Positions 37,953 to 45,437 of a stretch of 45,437 nucleotides of DNA are shown piece after piece (the first letter of the stretch is position 1; every line of letters starts with the position of its first letter). This stretch comes from Patescibacteria group bacterium. GTDB taxonomy: Bacteria > Patescibacteriota > Minisyncoccia > Phycocordibacterales > Phycocordibacteraceae. The notes beneath the pieces were generated by a model that was given only the letters and a program-made list of their open reading frames with translations, did not search any database and was not told the origin of the DNA. A program made the position numbers and the translations under genes. The DNA is taken from positions 1 to 45,437 of the forward strand of contig JAIELV010000003.1 in NCBI GenBank assembly GCA_019752595.1, in the 5' to 3' direction.

Positions 37953-38945
37953 ATGAAACTTCCAAAATCAACCATCTGGGGTATCGGTGGTATTGCGATA
38001 GGTATCGTATTAGGTTGTACGGCTACGGAAATTTTAGACAATACTGAACACTTACTTCAAGGCGAGGACGAACAGGTGCGACTGGGGGTTGGAAAGTTTA
38101 CCAACCCTCTTCTTGAGTGCGAGGTTGCGCAAGGAGCTATTAACTCTCCGAAGATAAACTTTGAGCCACAATTAAAACAGTTTTTACAATCGCTTGAATC
38201 AAAAGCGGGTATTGAAAGAATTGGCGTCTATTATCGCGACCTCAACAATGGCCCTACGTTAGGCATAAACCAAAACGAAGGTTTTGTTCCCGCCTCACTC
38301 TTGAAAGTGCCAATTATGATTGCACTCTTGAAAGCTGCAGACGACAAACCAGAAATTCTGAATCAGAAAATAACGTTCAATACTCCACAATCAACGGACT
38401 ACTTTAATCAGCAGATAGACCCTGAATCCATTCTCGAGTCTGGCACTAGCTACACCGTGCTTGAACTCATGAACAGAATGATTGTCTATTCTGACAATGA
38501 AGCGGCGGTACTGCTTGCGGGCGCGGTTGGTCTTGAAAACCAAGGCGAACTTTTTAGGCTCCTCGGTGTTGACCCAGGCTCCATTACTGACCCACGCGCA
38601 ACACTTACCGTACGCCAGTATGCTGCTTTTTTCCGTATACTTTTTAACGCCTCATTCGTCTCGCAAAAAAATTCAGAGCTTGGGCTTGAAATTTTGTCTC
38701 GAACAAAGTTTGACCAGGGTTTACGTAAAGGAATCCCCACGGATGTCTCTTCGGCACACAAATTCGGTGAGCGAAAGCTTGAAAACGGTATGCAACATTT
38801 CCACGATTGCGGCATCGTCTACTACCCAAAACACCCCTACCTCATCTGCGTCATGACGCAAGGTGAAGACCCTGCAATGCTCGAAAACGCAATCGCTGAA
38901 ATTTCACAATTCGTGTACAAACAAGTTGAAGCTCAGTACAAATAA
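37953..38945 (+). CDS. Class A beta-lactamase-like serine hydrolase, copy 2
   Basis: 330 residues, paralogous to the protein at 36489-37466. N-terminal hydrophobic segment (7-24) ending IVLGCT, which could be a poor lipobox; then FVPASLLKVPIM (Ser115, Lys118), MIVYSDNEAAVLL (SDN 180-182), SAHKFGER (KFG 270-272) and HDCGIVYYPKHPYLICVMTQ. All three active-site boxes are in the same form as in copy 1, including KFG for KTG, so the change is a subfamily trait and not decay. It is divergent to the third small anchored protein. TACTAT and TATATA hexamers lie 11-14 bases before the ATG. Confidence 0.85.
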   Translation: MKLPKSTIWGIGGIAIGIVLGCTATEILDNTEHLLQGEDEQVRLGVGKFTNPLLECEVAQGAINSPKINFEPQLKQFLQSLESKAGIERIGVYYRDLNNGPTLGINQNEGFVPASLLKVPIMIALLKAADDKPEILNQKITFNTPQSTDYFNQQIDPESILESGTSYTVLELMNRMIVYSDNEAAVLLAGAVGLENQGELFRLLGVDPGSITDPRATLTVRQYAAFFRILFNASFVSQKNSELGLEILSRTKFDQGLRKGIPTDVSSAHKFGERKLENGMQHFHDCGIVYYPKHPYLICVMTQGEDPAMLENAIAEISQFVYKQVEAQYK

Positions 38946-38970
38946 AAAATACTAGCTAAAGAAGCAGGCA

Positions 38971-41900
38971 CTAGGCTTGCTCGGGAGTTGGTTCTTCAAC
39001 AACCTCAACAGGTTGAGTATCTGAAGACGCTCCTGGAGAAACTTCTTCAGCGGGTGGACTCTCTTCAATCACTGCTTCTTCTTCGGGAATAGGCGCAATA
39101 TCGGGAGTTGTGGTGGACACATCTCCCCCGCCACTTGGTGTGGTGGTGCTGGTATCTTCAGGAATTAAATCAGGAAGAGTGATTATCGGCTCCGACTCAA
39201 CAGTGCGTGAGGTAAATTCTTTTGAATCCTTAACGGCGAGCGCTATCCAGGTAAAGGTCATATCTTCAGGCGCCGCTTTGCTGAGTCTGATTGTAAAGCC
39301 TGTTGTGTGACGCTTCGTTACCGCATAATTCACTCCTTCTGAGAGTATTGTTTCAATAATCGCATCATCAGTTGTGGTGCCGAAGGCAAGGGACGCGGAC
39401 ACAATCGGAGTTTCTACGTATTCCCTCCCAAACGTTACATCCACATCGCGCGCGCCTTTTTTCACGACCGCCGTACCGCCTGTATCCGACGTAAAGTATG
39501 GGGTGCCAAAGAAGAGCGCATCACCCATGACCGCAAGCGTGGTAGACGCATTTCCTGTTGTGCCGACTGAAAGTCCGCCTTCAAACGTTGCGGGGCCCGA
39601 AACCGCAAGCGCGCCAGTTGAAATACTTTTCGCTATCAAATCCCCTGCAAAGAATGCATTGCCCTCCGTATCAAACGACACCACAACTTCAATTTCAGGT
39701 TCAGGAAGAGTGACTACAGATGATTCAGTGGACGACGCGATCTCAGTAGTCGTTGAAGCAGAATCAAGTGCAAGAAGTGCAGCAGCTGCCTGCTCCGTAG
39801 ATGATGCAGAAGTTTCTGAAACCGCCGATGCCGCACGCTTACCACGAATGACCAGTGTTCCTCCTTCTATGCTCATTTCAAGCGAGCCGAGCGTCGTTCC
39901 TGAAATTTTGTTTGTCGTCAGCGCGTTTGCGCGTACGTTGTTTGCAATCAACTCTGGCGTAATCACTTCGACGACCGCGCTCAAAGAATCGGTAAATATT
40001 TCTGATACTGCGCCATACGGATTATCCGCACGTTGCGCTTTGAGTTGCGTCAGGAAGTCCAAAATCTCTGCTTCGCGTGTTTCAAACACCACCCCGCCCA
40101 CCTCGACATCAGTTTCAGGAATCGGAGTCCCTGCTTCAATAAGTGCGCTTTCTTCCTGAGCCTTCGCAATTTTCCACTCAAGAAGAGCGCTATCAACTGA
40201 TTGGCCGTTGAAATCCACGAGATTCACAAACATCATAATGGAACCGCACTTCGTATCTGCAAGCATGCCAAGCGCTTCTGCAGGACATGCCACCGCATCC
40301 ACCTCATTAAAGTCTTCAAGAGCTCTACCCAACACACGACCACTGACGGTCGCACGCATTGCATATCCTGCAATTGATGCTGATGTCAGAGGATCACCAG
40401 ATTTTATAGAACCGTTTTCAGTCGATATTTTTACTGGCACTCGCCCCACAAGCCCTATCGGGAACGAATCCTCTGTGTACGAGCCCGCCACAAAGCCTGG
40501 CTCTGTTGAAACAACACCGAGTATCGTGGGGTTGTACTGCCCACGCGAACGCAAGACGCCGAGCGGGTTCCCAGGATCATTCATCACCACTTCTCCAGGC
40601 TCTAATTTCTGGGTGGACGTATAATTTTCTGCAAGGTCGGCACCACCTGAGAAGAAGCCTCCGACCGCTGAGGAGTACACATTACCGTTTGCGGTGACGC
40701 GAAGCATTGATATTCCTTCGTTCTGCAAATCCAAAAGGTCTGAACCGCTACCGAGTTTGAACTCATATACTGTCGGCACGGGTACGTTCCTGTACGCATA
40801 TGCGCGCCCTGCTGCACCCATGACCCCTGACACCGAACCGTTAATTGCGCCGTTCAAAACGCCGTCAAATGTCGGGAAGTCACGACGGAAGTTGACTGTT
40901 ATCTGAGCCCACGTTTCACCGCCTGCGTTATTAATACTTGCCCCTGGTTTTCCAATAGTTCTAAAACTTGAAGTGGCGAGGTTTGCTTGGGATGTTGCGG
41001 TGCGGATCTCAAAAGAGACAAAGTTATCTGGGCCTTTCTTCCAATCAAGCGTGGTATTCGCTGGGAGCGCGGGAACCTGAATTTGCTCAGATAGGTATTG
41101 CCCGTCCGCATACCAACCTGCGTCATAGAACTGCGTACCAGTACTGCCTCCGCCGTTTATAATCACAAATTTTCCGTCCGGACGCTGAAACGCTGTTGCT
41201 CCGCCTGCAAGCGGTGCGGCAAATGTAGGTCCTGCCACAACTGACCCAGGAAGACCTCCCGCCACAGGTACACCTCCCCAAGGAAATACAATTGTCGATG
41301 GGATTGAAGAGCTTGCTTGCGGAACCACAAATGTGCCGTCAGGGCGCGGAATCATGATTCCGCCTCCGGCCCCAATCGCATTAGTGACTGCTGTGGCGAC
41401 ACCTGTTACACCGTTATCAGGGTTAATAATACTACTCAATGCTGAAGCGACACCGTTTGTGCCTCCCCCCGCTGCAAAGCTTCTCCAGTAACCGTCAGCT
41501 TGCTGAACAACGAACGAGCCGCACCCATGGGCTCCCGAAAGAACCGGGGCGGTAGCACTGAATATCTTTGCGCGAGGATCATAGTTCATGTTCGCCGTAG
41601 ACCCTGCAGCACCGACTGCGGCACCCTGGAACACTTTATACATTCCGTTTCTTAGTGGTATCGCCCAGGAACCGCAGTTTGCAGCAGATGTGAGGGTCGG
41701 TCCTGCTGGCAGGGTACCTGAAGTTTGGCGCACCGGGTCGTAGAGTGATGACGTGGTAAGAGCGTTACCGTGGACTATGGTCGCTGTACCATCACTGTTA
41801 GTTATTGCGAGTGCACCCAATCCTGCGTTGCCCGAAAGTGCAGGGCCAGCGGTAAATGTGTTTGTTTCTGGATCATAAATGTTTGTTGTTGCTGTGTTGT

Positions 41901-44900
41901 TGCCAAGTACAACCAAGTATCTGCCATCAGGGCGTTTGTATGCAAACCCACCAAGACCGTTTGCGGCGGTTGGGATGTTAGAGCCGGCCTGCGCACTAAA
42001 CTGTTGAGTATTTGGATCGTAGAGTGCCGCATTCGCGACCGGTGTTGGATTTGCCGCAATAATTACAAAGGTTTTATTTGGACGCGCAATAACGATCGTC
42101 GAAGTTCCTGCCGCCGTCGGAAGTACTGGATGGGCACCCGACGTCGTGCCGATATAGAATCCTGTCGTTCCCGCTTGTGTAGTCGGAGTAAGACGCCCGA
42201 ACGGAAGATACAATCGATCAGAAAGGGATTCAACGCGTGTCAACACTGGCCCCGAAGCTTCCGTCACGGGCGAAGTAGAAGCGGCGTTTGGAAATACGAA
42301 GTCAAAATTATTCCTTCTGACAAAAGATGAATTGTCTACATAGATGTCAAACAACGTAGGTCCCTGATAATCCAAGCGGGTGACCGTTGAATTATTTCCG
42401 CGGAATACGCCTCGGTCATCAATAATTTTCTCGGGGAACGGGCGTGTCATTTTTACCGTGACGCGAATACAGTTGTGTGTCGGATCGGGCTTTATCAAAT
42501 CTCCTGAAAATGCAACTTCTCTATCAACTGCACTGTTCAAAGGCGTGGTACAACCACTTGAATTGACTGCGGTCCTTACCAAGAACTGCAGTGTTGAAGT
42601 CGCATTTCTTCCTGGTGACTGTTGAGCCTGGCGGTCTGCAGTCCATCGCAAAATAGAACCCATGTTGAGTGCTGTTGTTGATATGTCGTCGGAGGTCCAC
42701 TGTGTGGCGGCGCCACTCATCGGAAGACCAGTGTCGAGATTGTTTGACGTGGTGCTACCGCCAACCAATATTTGCCATGTGCCGTCATGCCTCAGTATCG
42801 AATGTGCACCTGTAGTAACCGCAGTTAGGTTGGTACCGTGCGAAGTAAAGGTATCTGAGTTCGGATTGTAAATATATGAAGCCTGTGAAGTTCCACCGAC
42901 AATAACGAGGAACGTGCCATTCTGAAGCGGAATCGCATGTGCACCATCACCAAGCGCAACCCCTGGACCGTTTGAAGTTCTGCAAGTAAACGTATTCAAC
43001 ACGGGGTCGTAAATCGTTGAAGCGTTTATCTTTGAGAGCACAACGTACTTCCCGTCCGCACGACGAAGTGCAACAGAACCCGCACCGTTAATTTCGCAAC
43101 CAGTACCCATTGTTGGCCCTGCAACGAAGACACCTGTGTTTGCCGCACCGGCACCGACTGATGACTCACGGTACAACTGCGTGTTTCCCGTCGCACCACC
43201 AACCACAAGAAGATATGTAGAAGTTGCTGTCTTTAACATCAATGCGCCGGCACCTGTAGTACCTGTAGTCAAAGATGGACCTGTGGCAAACGTATCTGCA
43301 ACAGGGTTATATACCTGTGAAGTCGCCGCGCCTCCGTTCGTCATAATGTATTGTCCATTAGAACGCAGTGCTGCAACGGTCCCGGCGTTTGATGCGTTAA
43401 CTGCAGACCCCGCGTATGCGGCAAAGTTACCTTGCGGGTCAACAACGGTTGTTGTGGTCAGACCGCCTCCATGAACAATACGGTATTGACCTGAAGGGCG
43501 AGGGAGCGCAACGGCCCCTGCGCCAGCGGCGGCAGTTAACACCTGCGCGGAGTTTGTAAATGTTCCTGCAACGGAATCATATACATCCATACCCGTACCG
43601 CCACCGCGAATCACTAAGTACTTACCGTCGGCGCGCAGAATGGACATCGCACCCGCACCTATCGTGCCTGATGTTGCGGGCTGACCTGCTGTCGTTATTG
43701 TGCCTTTTTCGCTATTCGGTATGGTTCCTTCAGACATTTCCAACTGCCCGTTCGTATTATTTAATCCTGATCCAACCGTACCAAGAGCAAAATCCTCGCT
43801 CGTCGTGCGTGACACTGAATTGCTGTCAGTATTGATAGTAAGCCCGCCTGCGTTTGCAACCGTGAACCGATCTACACCCGATTGTTGCAGAGTAAGCAAG
43901 CCTCCCGAACCGCGCTGATCAAGAACCGCGAGCGGAAGCGCCGTTGTTGAAGATGCGGCAATCGTTACCCACGGCGTTGATGTGCCAATACCGAGACGAT
44001 TTGTGGAACTCAGCCACACCAAATCCGCATCGCCACCAAAACTGCCACCTGAATAGAATTGCACTGCGCCTTCAGGACCTGTTGGTGTACCGCCCGATCC
44101 GCCGTCGTCCGAACCGCAGATAACGTTGCCACTTGCGTCAGTCTGAAGAAGCTGTGCGCCCGATGAGCAGTTAAGTGCGGTGATTGCCAAATTTGTCGTT
44201 GTTGCATTGCCGAGCACTTTCAAATTTCCTGTCGTTGTTGCGCCACCGGAAATGGTAAGACCGCCTGCTTGTGTGCCGTCTCCTATAGTAGAAGAAGCCG
44301 TTGCAGAAATACCTTGGAAGGCTGAGAGAAGGCCGGACGGACCATCCACTGAAACGAAGCGTGTTGAGGCCGTTGAGGAGCCGACTTCAAACAAAGGATT
44401 CTGCTGACCAGAAGTACCCGCGATTGCAAGCTTGCCCCACGGGGTTGTAGTGCCGAGACCAAAGTTCCCTGTCGTACCGACCGTGAGTTCCGCAGTAGTT
44501 GATGTAGCAAAACCTCCTGGCGTCGCGAGACCTATGTAAAGGTTTCCGTTGATGCTTCTAAATGTCCAGTGGTTAGAGGTATTTGAGCCATCGGAAAGCG
44601 CGAGCTGAGGCCTAGTAGACGTTGCAAGTTGCACCAACCACCGTGGCGTCGTAGTACCAAAACCGGTAAATCCAAGCGATGTCATGCGGGCAACTTCATT
44701 CGCGCCGTTGTTACCTAAACCAAAGATAATTGAATCAGCTCCTATGCCTGTGCCTGACGTTGAACGAAGCGTGAGGTTAGAACCTGCAGCAGTGCCACCA
44801 ATAAGAAGAGGTACTGTGAGCGAGGTTCCAAGTGTTGGTGACGCGGAGAACGTTGGTGCTGCGTTGTTGCCCACCAAGAGCGTGTTTGCTGTCGTGTTTG

Positions 44901-45437
44901 TGTTACATACGAAGCGCGTACCGTCGTAGTACCAGATGCCGTTGGTGTTTGCACATGCCGTCGCATTCGTACCCCCTCCTGCTATACCAAGGTTCAGTGT
45001 TGAGGTTGCGGTGTACAGAATCGCCGTTCCCGCACCGTTCACATACGGAATGGTGTTTGCAGAGAAGTTTGCGGTGTTAAGTGCGCCAGTACCGCCTGAG
45101 GTGTAGACAAGACCGTTTCCTGTAAGATTCGACAACGTCGTGATGTTCTGTGATGCATTGACGTTGAATGCCGTACCTGTGTACGTCAGTCCCGTGCCTG
45201 CAGTGGTGGTCGCCGCACCAAACCATCCCGTGACGCCACCCTGTGTACCGTATGCCAACACTTGTCCAGGAGTGCCCGTGAAGAGATTGTTCGTGGTGGT
45301 TGCGATGGAGAGAGCTGAAGGAGTGGTGCCTAAGATAACCACAGGGTTTGAGAGTGCGAGTGCACCTGATGCAGTGAGTGTGGTGGTTGATACAGAACCC
45401 AAGGTCGTTCTGCCTGTGGTCTGCGTATAGTATGCAA
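38971..45437 (-). CDS. Giant repeat-rich surface protein, 5' end outside the window
   Basis: Open from the window edge to the stop at 38971; 2154 residues are visible and the true start lies beyond. N-terminal visible part (to about 560): Thr/Ser/Gly/Ala-rich tail-fibre-like repeats such as GIGTSTPWVTIAAS and GLGTTTPWGKLAIAGTSG. Then two long series of kelch-like strands (about 570-910 and 1075-1425), each unit with an RPDGKFVIINGGG-like strand and YDPVLNTFT-like turn, probably beta-propellers. Each is followed by a beta-sandwich-like segment (about 915-1070 and 1430-1585). The section from GGADLAENYTSTQKLEPGEV on is a conserved C-terminal region of such proteins, and the end is acidic and Pro/Thr-rich. 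No C-terminal anchor is seen, so an N-terminal one is likely. It should be an adhesin. No clear terminator follows. Confidence 0.85.
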   Translation of the reverse strand, partial: AYYTQTTGRTTLGSVSTTTLTASGALALSNPVVILGTTPSALSIATTTNNLFTGTPGQVLAYGTQGGVTGWFGAATTTAGTGLTYTGTAFNVNASQNITTLSNLTGNGLVYTSGGTGALNTANFSANTIPYVNGAGTAILYTATSTLNLGIAGGGTNATACANTNGIWYYDGTRFVCNTNTTANTLLVGNNAAPTFSASPTLGTSLTVPLLIGGTAAGSNLTLRSTSGTGIGADSIIFGLGNNGANEVARMTSLGFTGFGTTTPRWLVQLATSTRPQLALSDGSNTSNHWTFRSINGNLYIGLATPGGFATSTTAELTVGTTGNFGLGTTTPWGKLAIAGTSGQQNPLFEVGSSTASTRFVSVDGPSGLLSAFQGISATASSTIGDGTQAGGLTISGGATTTGNLKVLGNATTTNLAITALNCSSGAQLLQTDASGNVICGSDDGGSGGTPTGPEGAVQFYSGGSFGGDADLVWLSSTNRLGIGTSTPWVTIAASSTTALPLAVLDQRGSGGLLTLQQSGVDRFTVANAGGLTINTDSNSVSRTTSEDFALGTVGSGLNNTNGQLEMSEGTIPNSEKGTITTAGQPATSGTIGAGAMSILRADGKYLVIRGGGTGMDVYDSVAGTFTNSAQVLTAAAGAGAVALPRPSGQYRIVHGGGLTTTTVVDPQGNFAAYAGSAVNASNAGTVAALRSNGQYIMTNGGAATSQVYNPVADTFATGPSLTTGTTGAGALMLKTATSTYLLVVGGATGNTQLYRESSVGAGAANTGVFVAGPTMGTGCEINGAGSVALRRADGKYVVLSKINASTIYDPVLNTFTCRTSNGPGVALGDGAHAIPLQNGTFLVIVGGTSQASYIYNPNSDTFTSHGTNLTAVTTGAHSILRHDGTWQILVGGSTTSNNLDTGLPMSGAATQWTSDDISTTALNMGSILRWTADRQAQQSPGRNATSTLQFLVRTAVNSSGCTTPLNSAVDREVAFSGDLIKPDPTHNCIRVTVKMTRPFPEKIIDDRGVFRGNNSTVTRLDYQGPTLFDIYVDNSSFVRRNNFDFVFPNAASTSPVTEASGPVLTRVESLSDRLYLPFGRLTPTTQAGTTGFYIGTTSGAHPVLPTAAGTSTIVIARPNKTFVIIAANPTPVANAALYDPNTQQFSAQAGSNIPTAANGLGGFAYKRPDGRYLVVLGNNTATTNIYDPETNTFTAGPALSGNAGLGALAITNSDGTATIVHGNALTTSSLYDPVRQTSGTLPAGPTLTSAANCGSWAIPLRNGMYKVFQGAAVGAAGSTANMNYDPRAKIFSATAPVLSGAHGCGSFVVQQADGYWRSFAAGGGTNGVASALSSIINPDNGVTGVATAVTNAIGAGGGIMIPRPDGTFVVPQASSSIPSTIVFPWGGVPVAGGLPGSVVAGPTFAAPLAGGATAFQRPDGKFVIINGGGSTGTQFYDAGWYADGQYLSEQIQVPALPANTTLDWKKGPDNFVSFEIRTATSQANLATSSFRTIGKPGASINNAGGETWAQITVNFRRDFPTFDGVLNGAINGSVSGVMGAAGRAYAYRNVPVPTVYEFKLGSGSDLLDLQNEGISMLRVTANGNVYSSAVGGFFSGGADLAENYTSTQKLEPGEVVMNDPGNPLGVLRSRGQYNPTILGVVSTEPGFVAGSYTEDSFPIGLVGRVPVKISTENGSIKSGDPLTSASIAGYAMRATVSGRVLGRALEDFNEVDAVACPAEALGMLADTKCGSIMMFVNLVDFNGQSVDSALLEWKIAKAQEESALIEAGTPIPETDVEVGGVVFETREAEILDFLTQLKAQRADNPYGAVSEIFTDSLSAVVEVITPELIANNVRANALTTNKISGTTLGSLEMSIEGGTLVIRGKRAASAVSETSASSTEQAAAALLALDSASTTTEIASSTESSVVTLPEPEIEVVVSFDTEGNAFFAGDLIAKSISTGALAVSGPATFEGGLSVGTTGNASTTLAVMGDALFFGTPYFTSDTGGTAVVKKGARDVDVTFGREYVETPIVSASLAFGTTTDDAIIETILSEGVNYAVTKRHTTGFTIRLSKAAPEDMTFTWIALAVKDSKEFTSRTVESEPIITLPDLIPEDTSTTTPSGGGDVSTTTPDIAPIPEEEAVIEESPPAEEVSPGASSDTQPVEVVEEPTPEQA

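Noticed and set aside
36489-38945. True beta-lactamase resistance genes.
   Set aside because: The third active-site box is KFG rather than KTG and the proteins are membrane-anchored; a cell-wall role is more likely.
1-45437. Circular replicon in which the surface genes at both ends are one gene.
   Set aside because: Joining the last and first base puts the two frames out of register by one, there is no terminal overlap, and the gene content is chromosomal.
38971-45437. Regular repeats in DNA as a CRISPR array or tandem satellite.
   Set aside because: They are degenerate and in frame, and explained by protein repeats in the giant surface protein.

Overview
The window looks like a contig from a Patescibacteria (Candidate Phyla Radiation) genome, most likely of the Parcubacteria group. 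The basis is indirect: a short SecA without its zinc tail, a minimal MurB, a GIY-YIG protein next to housekeeping genes, very large low-complexity surface proteins at both ends, several membrane-anchored cohesin-like proteins, and compact operons with 4-base ATGA overlaps. No rRNA, tRNA, CRISPR array or insertion sequence was recognised. UGA is used only as stop.

Layout. 1-983: N-terminal part of a surface protein that begins with a cytoplasmic helix-turn-helix domain (minus strand, leaves the window). 1242-5821: holin-like membrane protein, secA, an 18-residue lysine-rich peptide gene, murB and a GIY-YIG gene flanked by a 21-bp inverted repeat. 5822-6225: a gene-free stretch packed with hairpins, two terminators and a strong promoter. 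6226-12686: cell-envelope glycan assembly (Wzy/ligase-type protein with TPRs, nucleotidyltransferase-cupin fusion, two GT-C-like enzymes, GtrA). 12694-12990: small MazG-like protein. 12999-20321: a minus-strand operon that reads GtrB-type glycosyltransferase, rmlB, rmlA, an RmlD-like reductase, a YdcF-like protein, a C-methyltransferase, a single-module NDP-hexose 2,3-dehydratase and a Gfo/Idh/MocA ketoreductase. This is the gene set for a TDP-2,6-dideoxy-3-C-methyl sugar, known mainly from antibiotic biosynthesis. 20462-21979: secreted LamG/Ig protein with a phage-virion-like C-terminus. 22082-30198: second glycan block with a GT2-methyltransferase fusion, FkbM methyltransferase (frameshifted), Wzx flippase, Methyltransf_24, GT4 (frameshifted), cupin, a second C-methyltransferase and gmd. 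30664-35478: one dockerin protein followed by three membrane-anchored cohesin-like proteins in one operon. 35623-38945: three paralogous small anchored proteins interleaved with two class-A-beta-lactamase-like proteins. 38971-45437: a giant surface protein with kelch-like repeats (leaves the window).

Together the window is mostly cell-surface biology: making nucleotide sugars, flipping and polymerising a glycan that carries unusual branched deoxysugars, and displaying proteins on the surface, partly through what looks like a cohesin-dockerin pairing. A recurrent feature is a -10-like hexamer placed only 5-9 bases before the start codon, which suggests leaderless or nearly leaderless mRNAs. 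Two glycan genes carry single-base frameshifts in short homopolymers. These may be decay, sequencing error or, for FkbM, slippage. All functions are from reading motifs; no database search was run.
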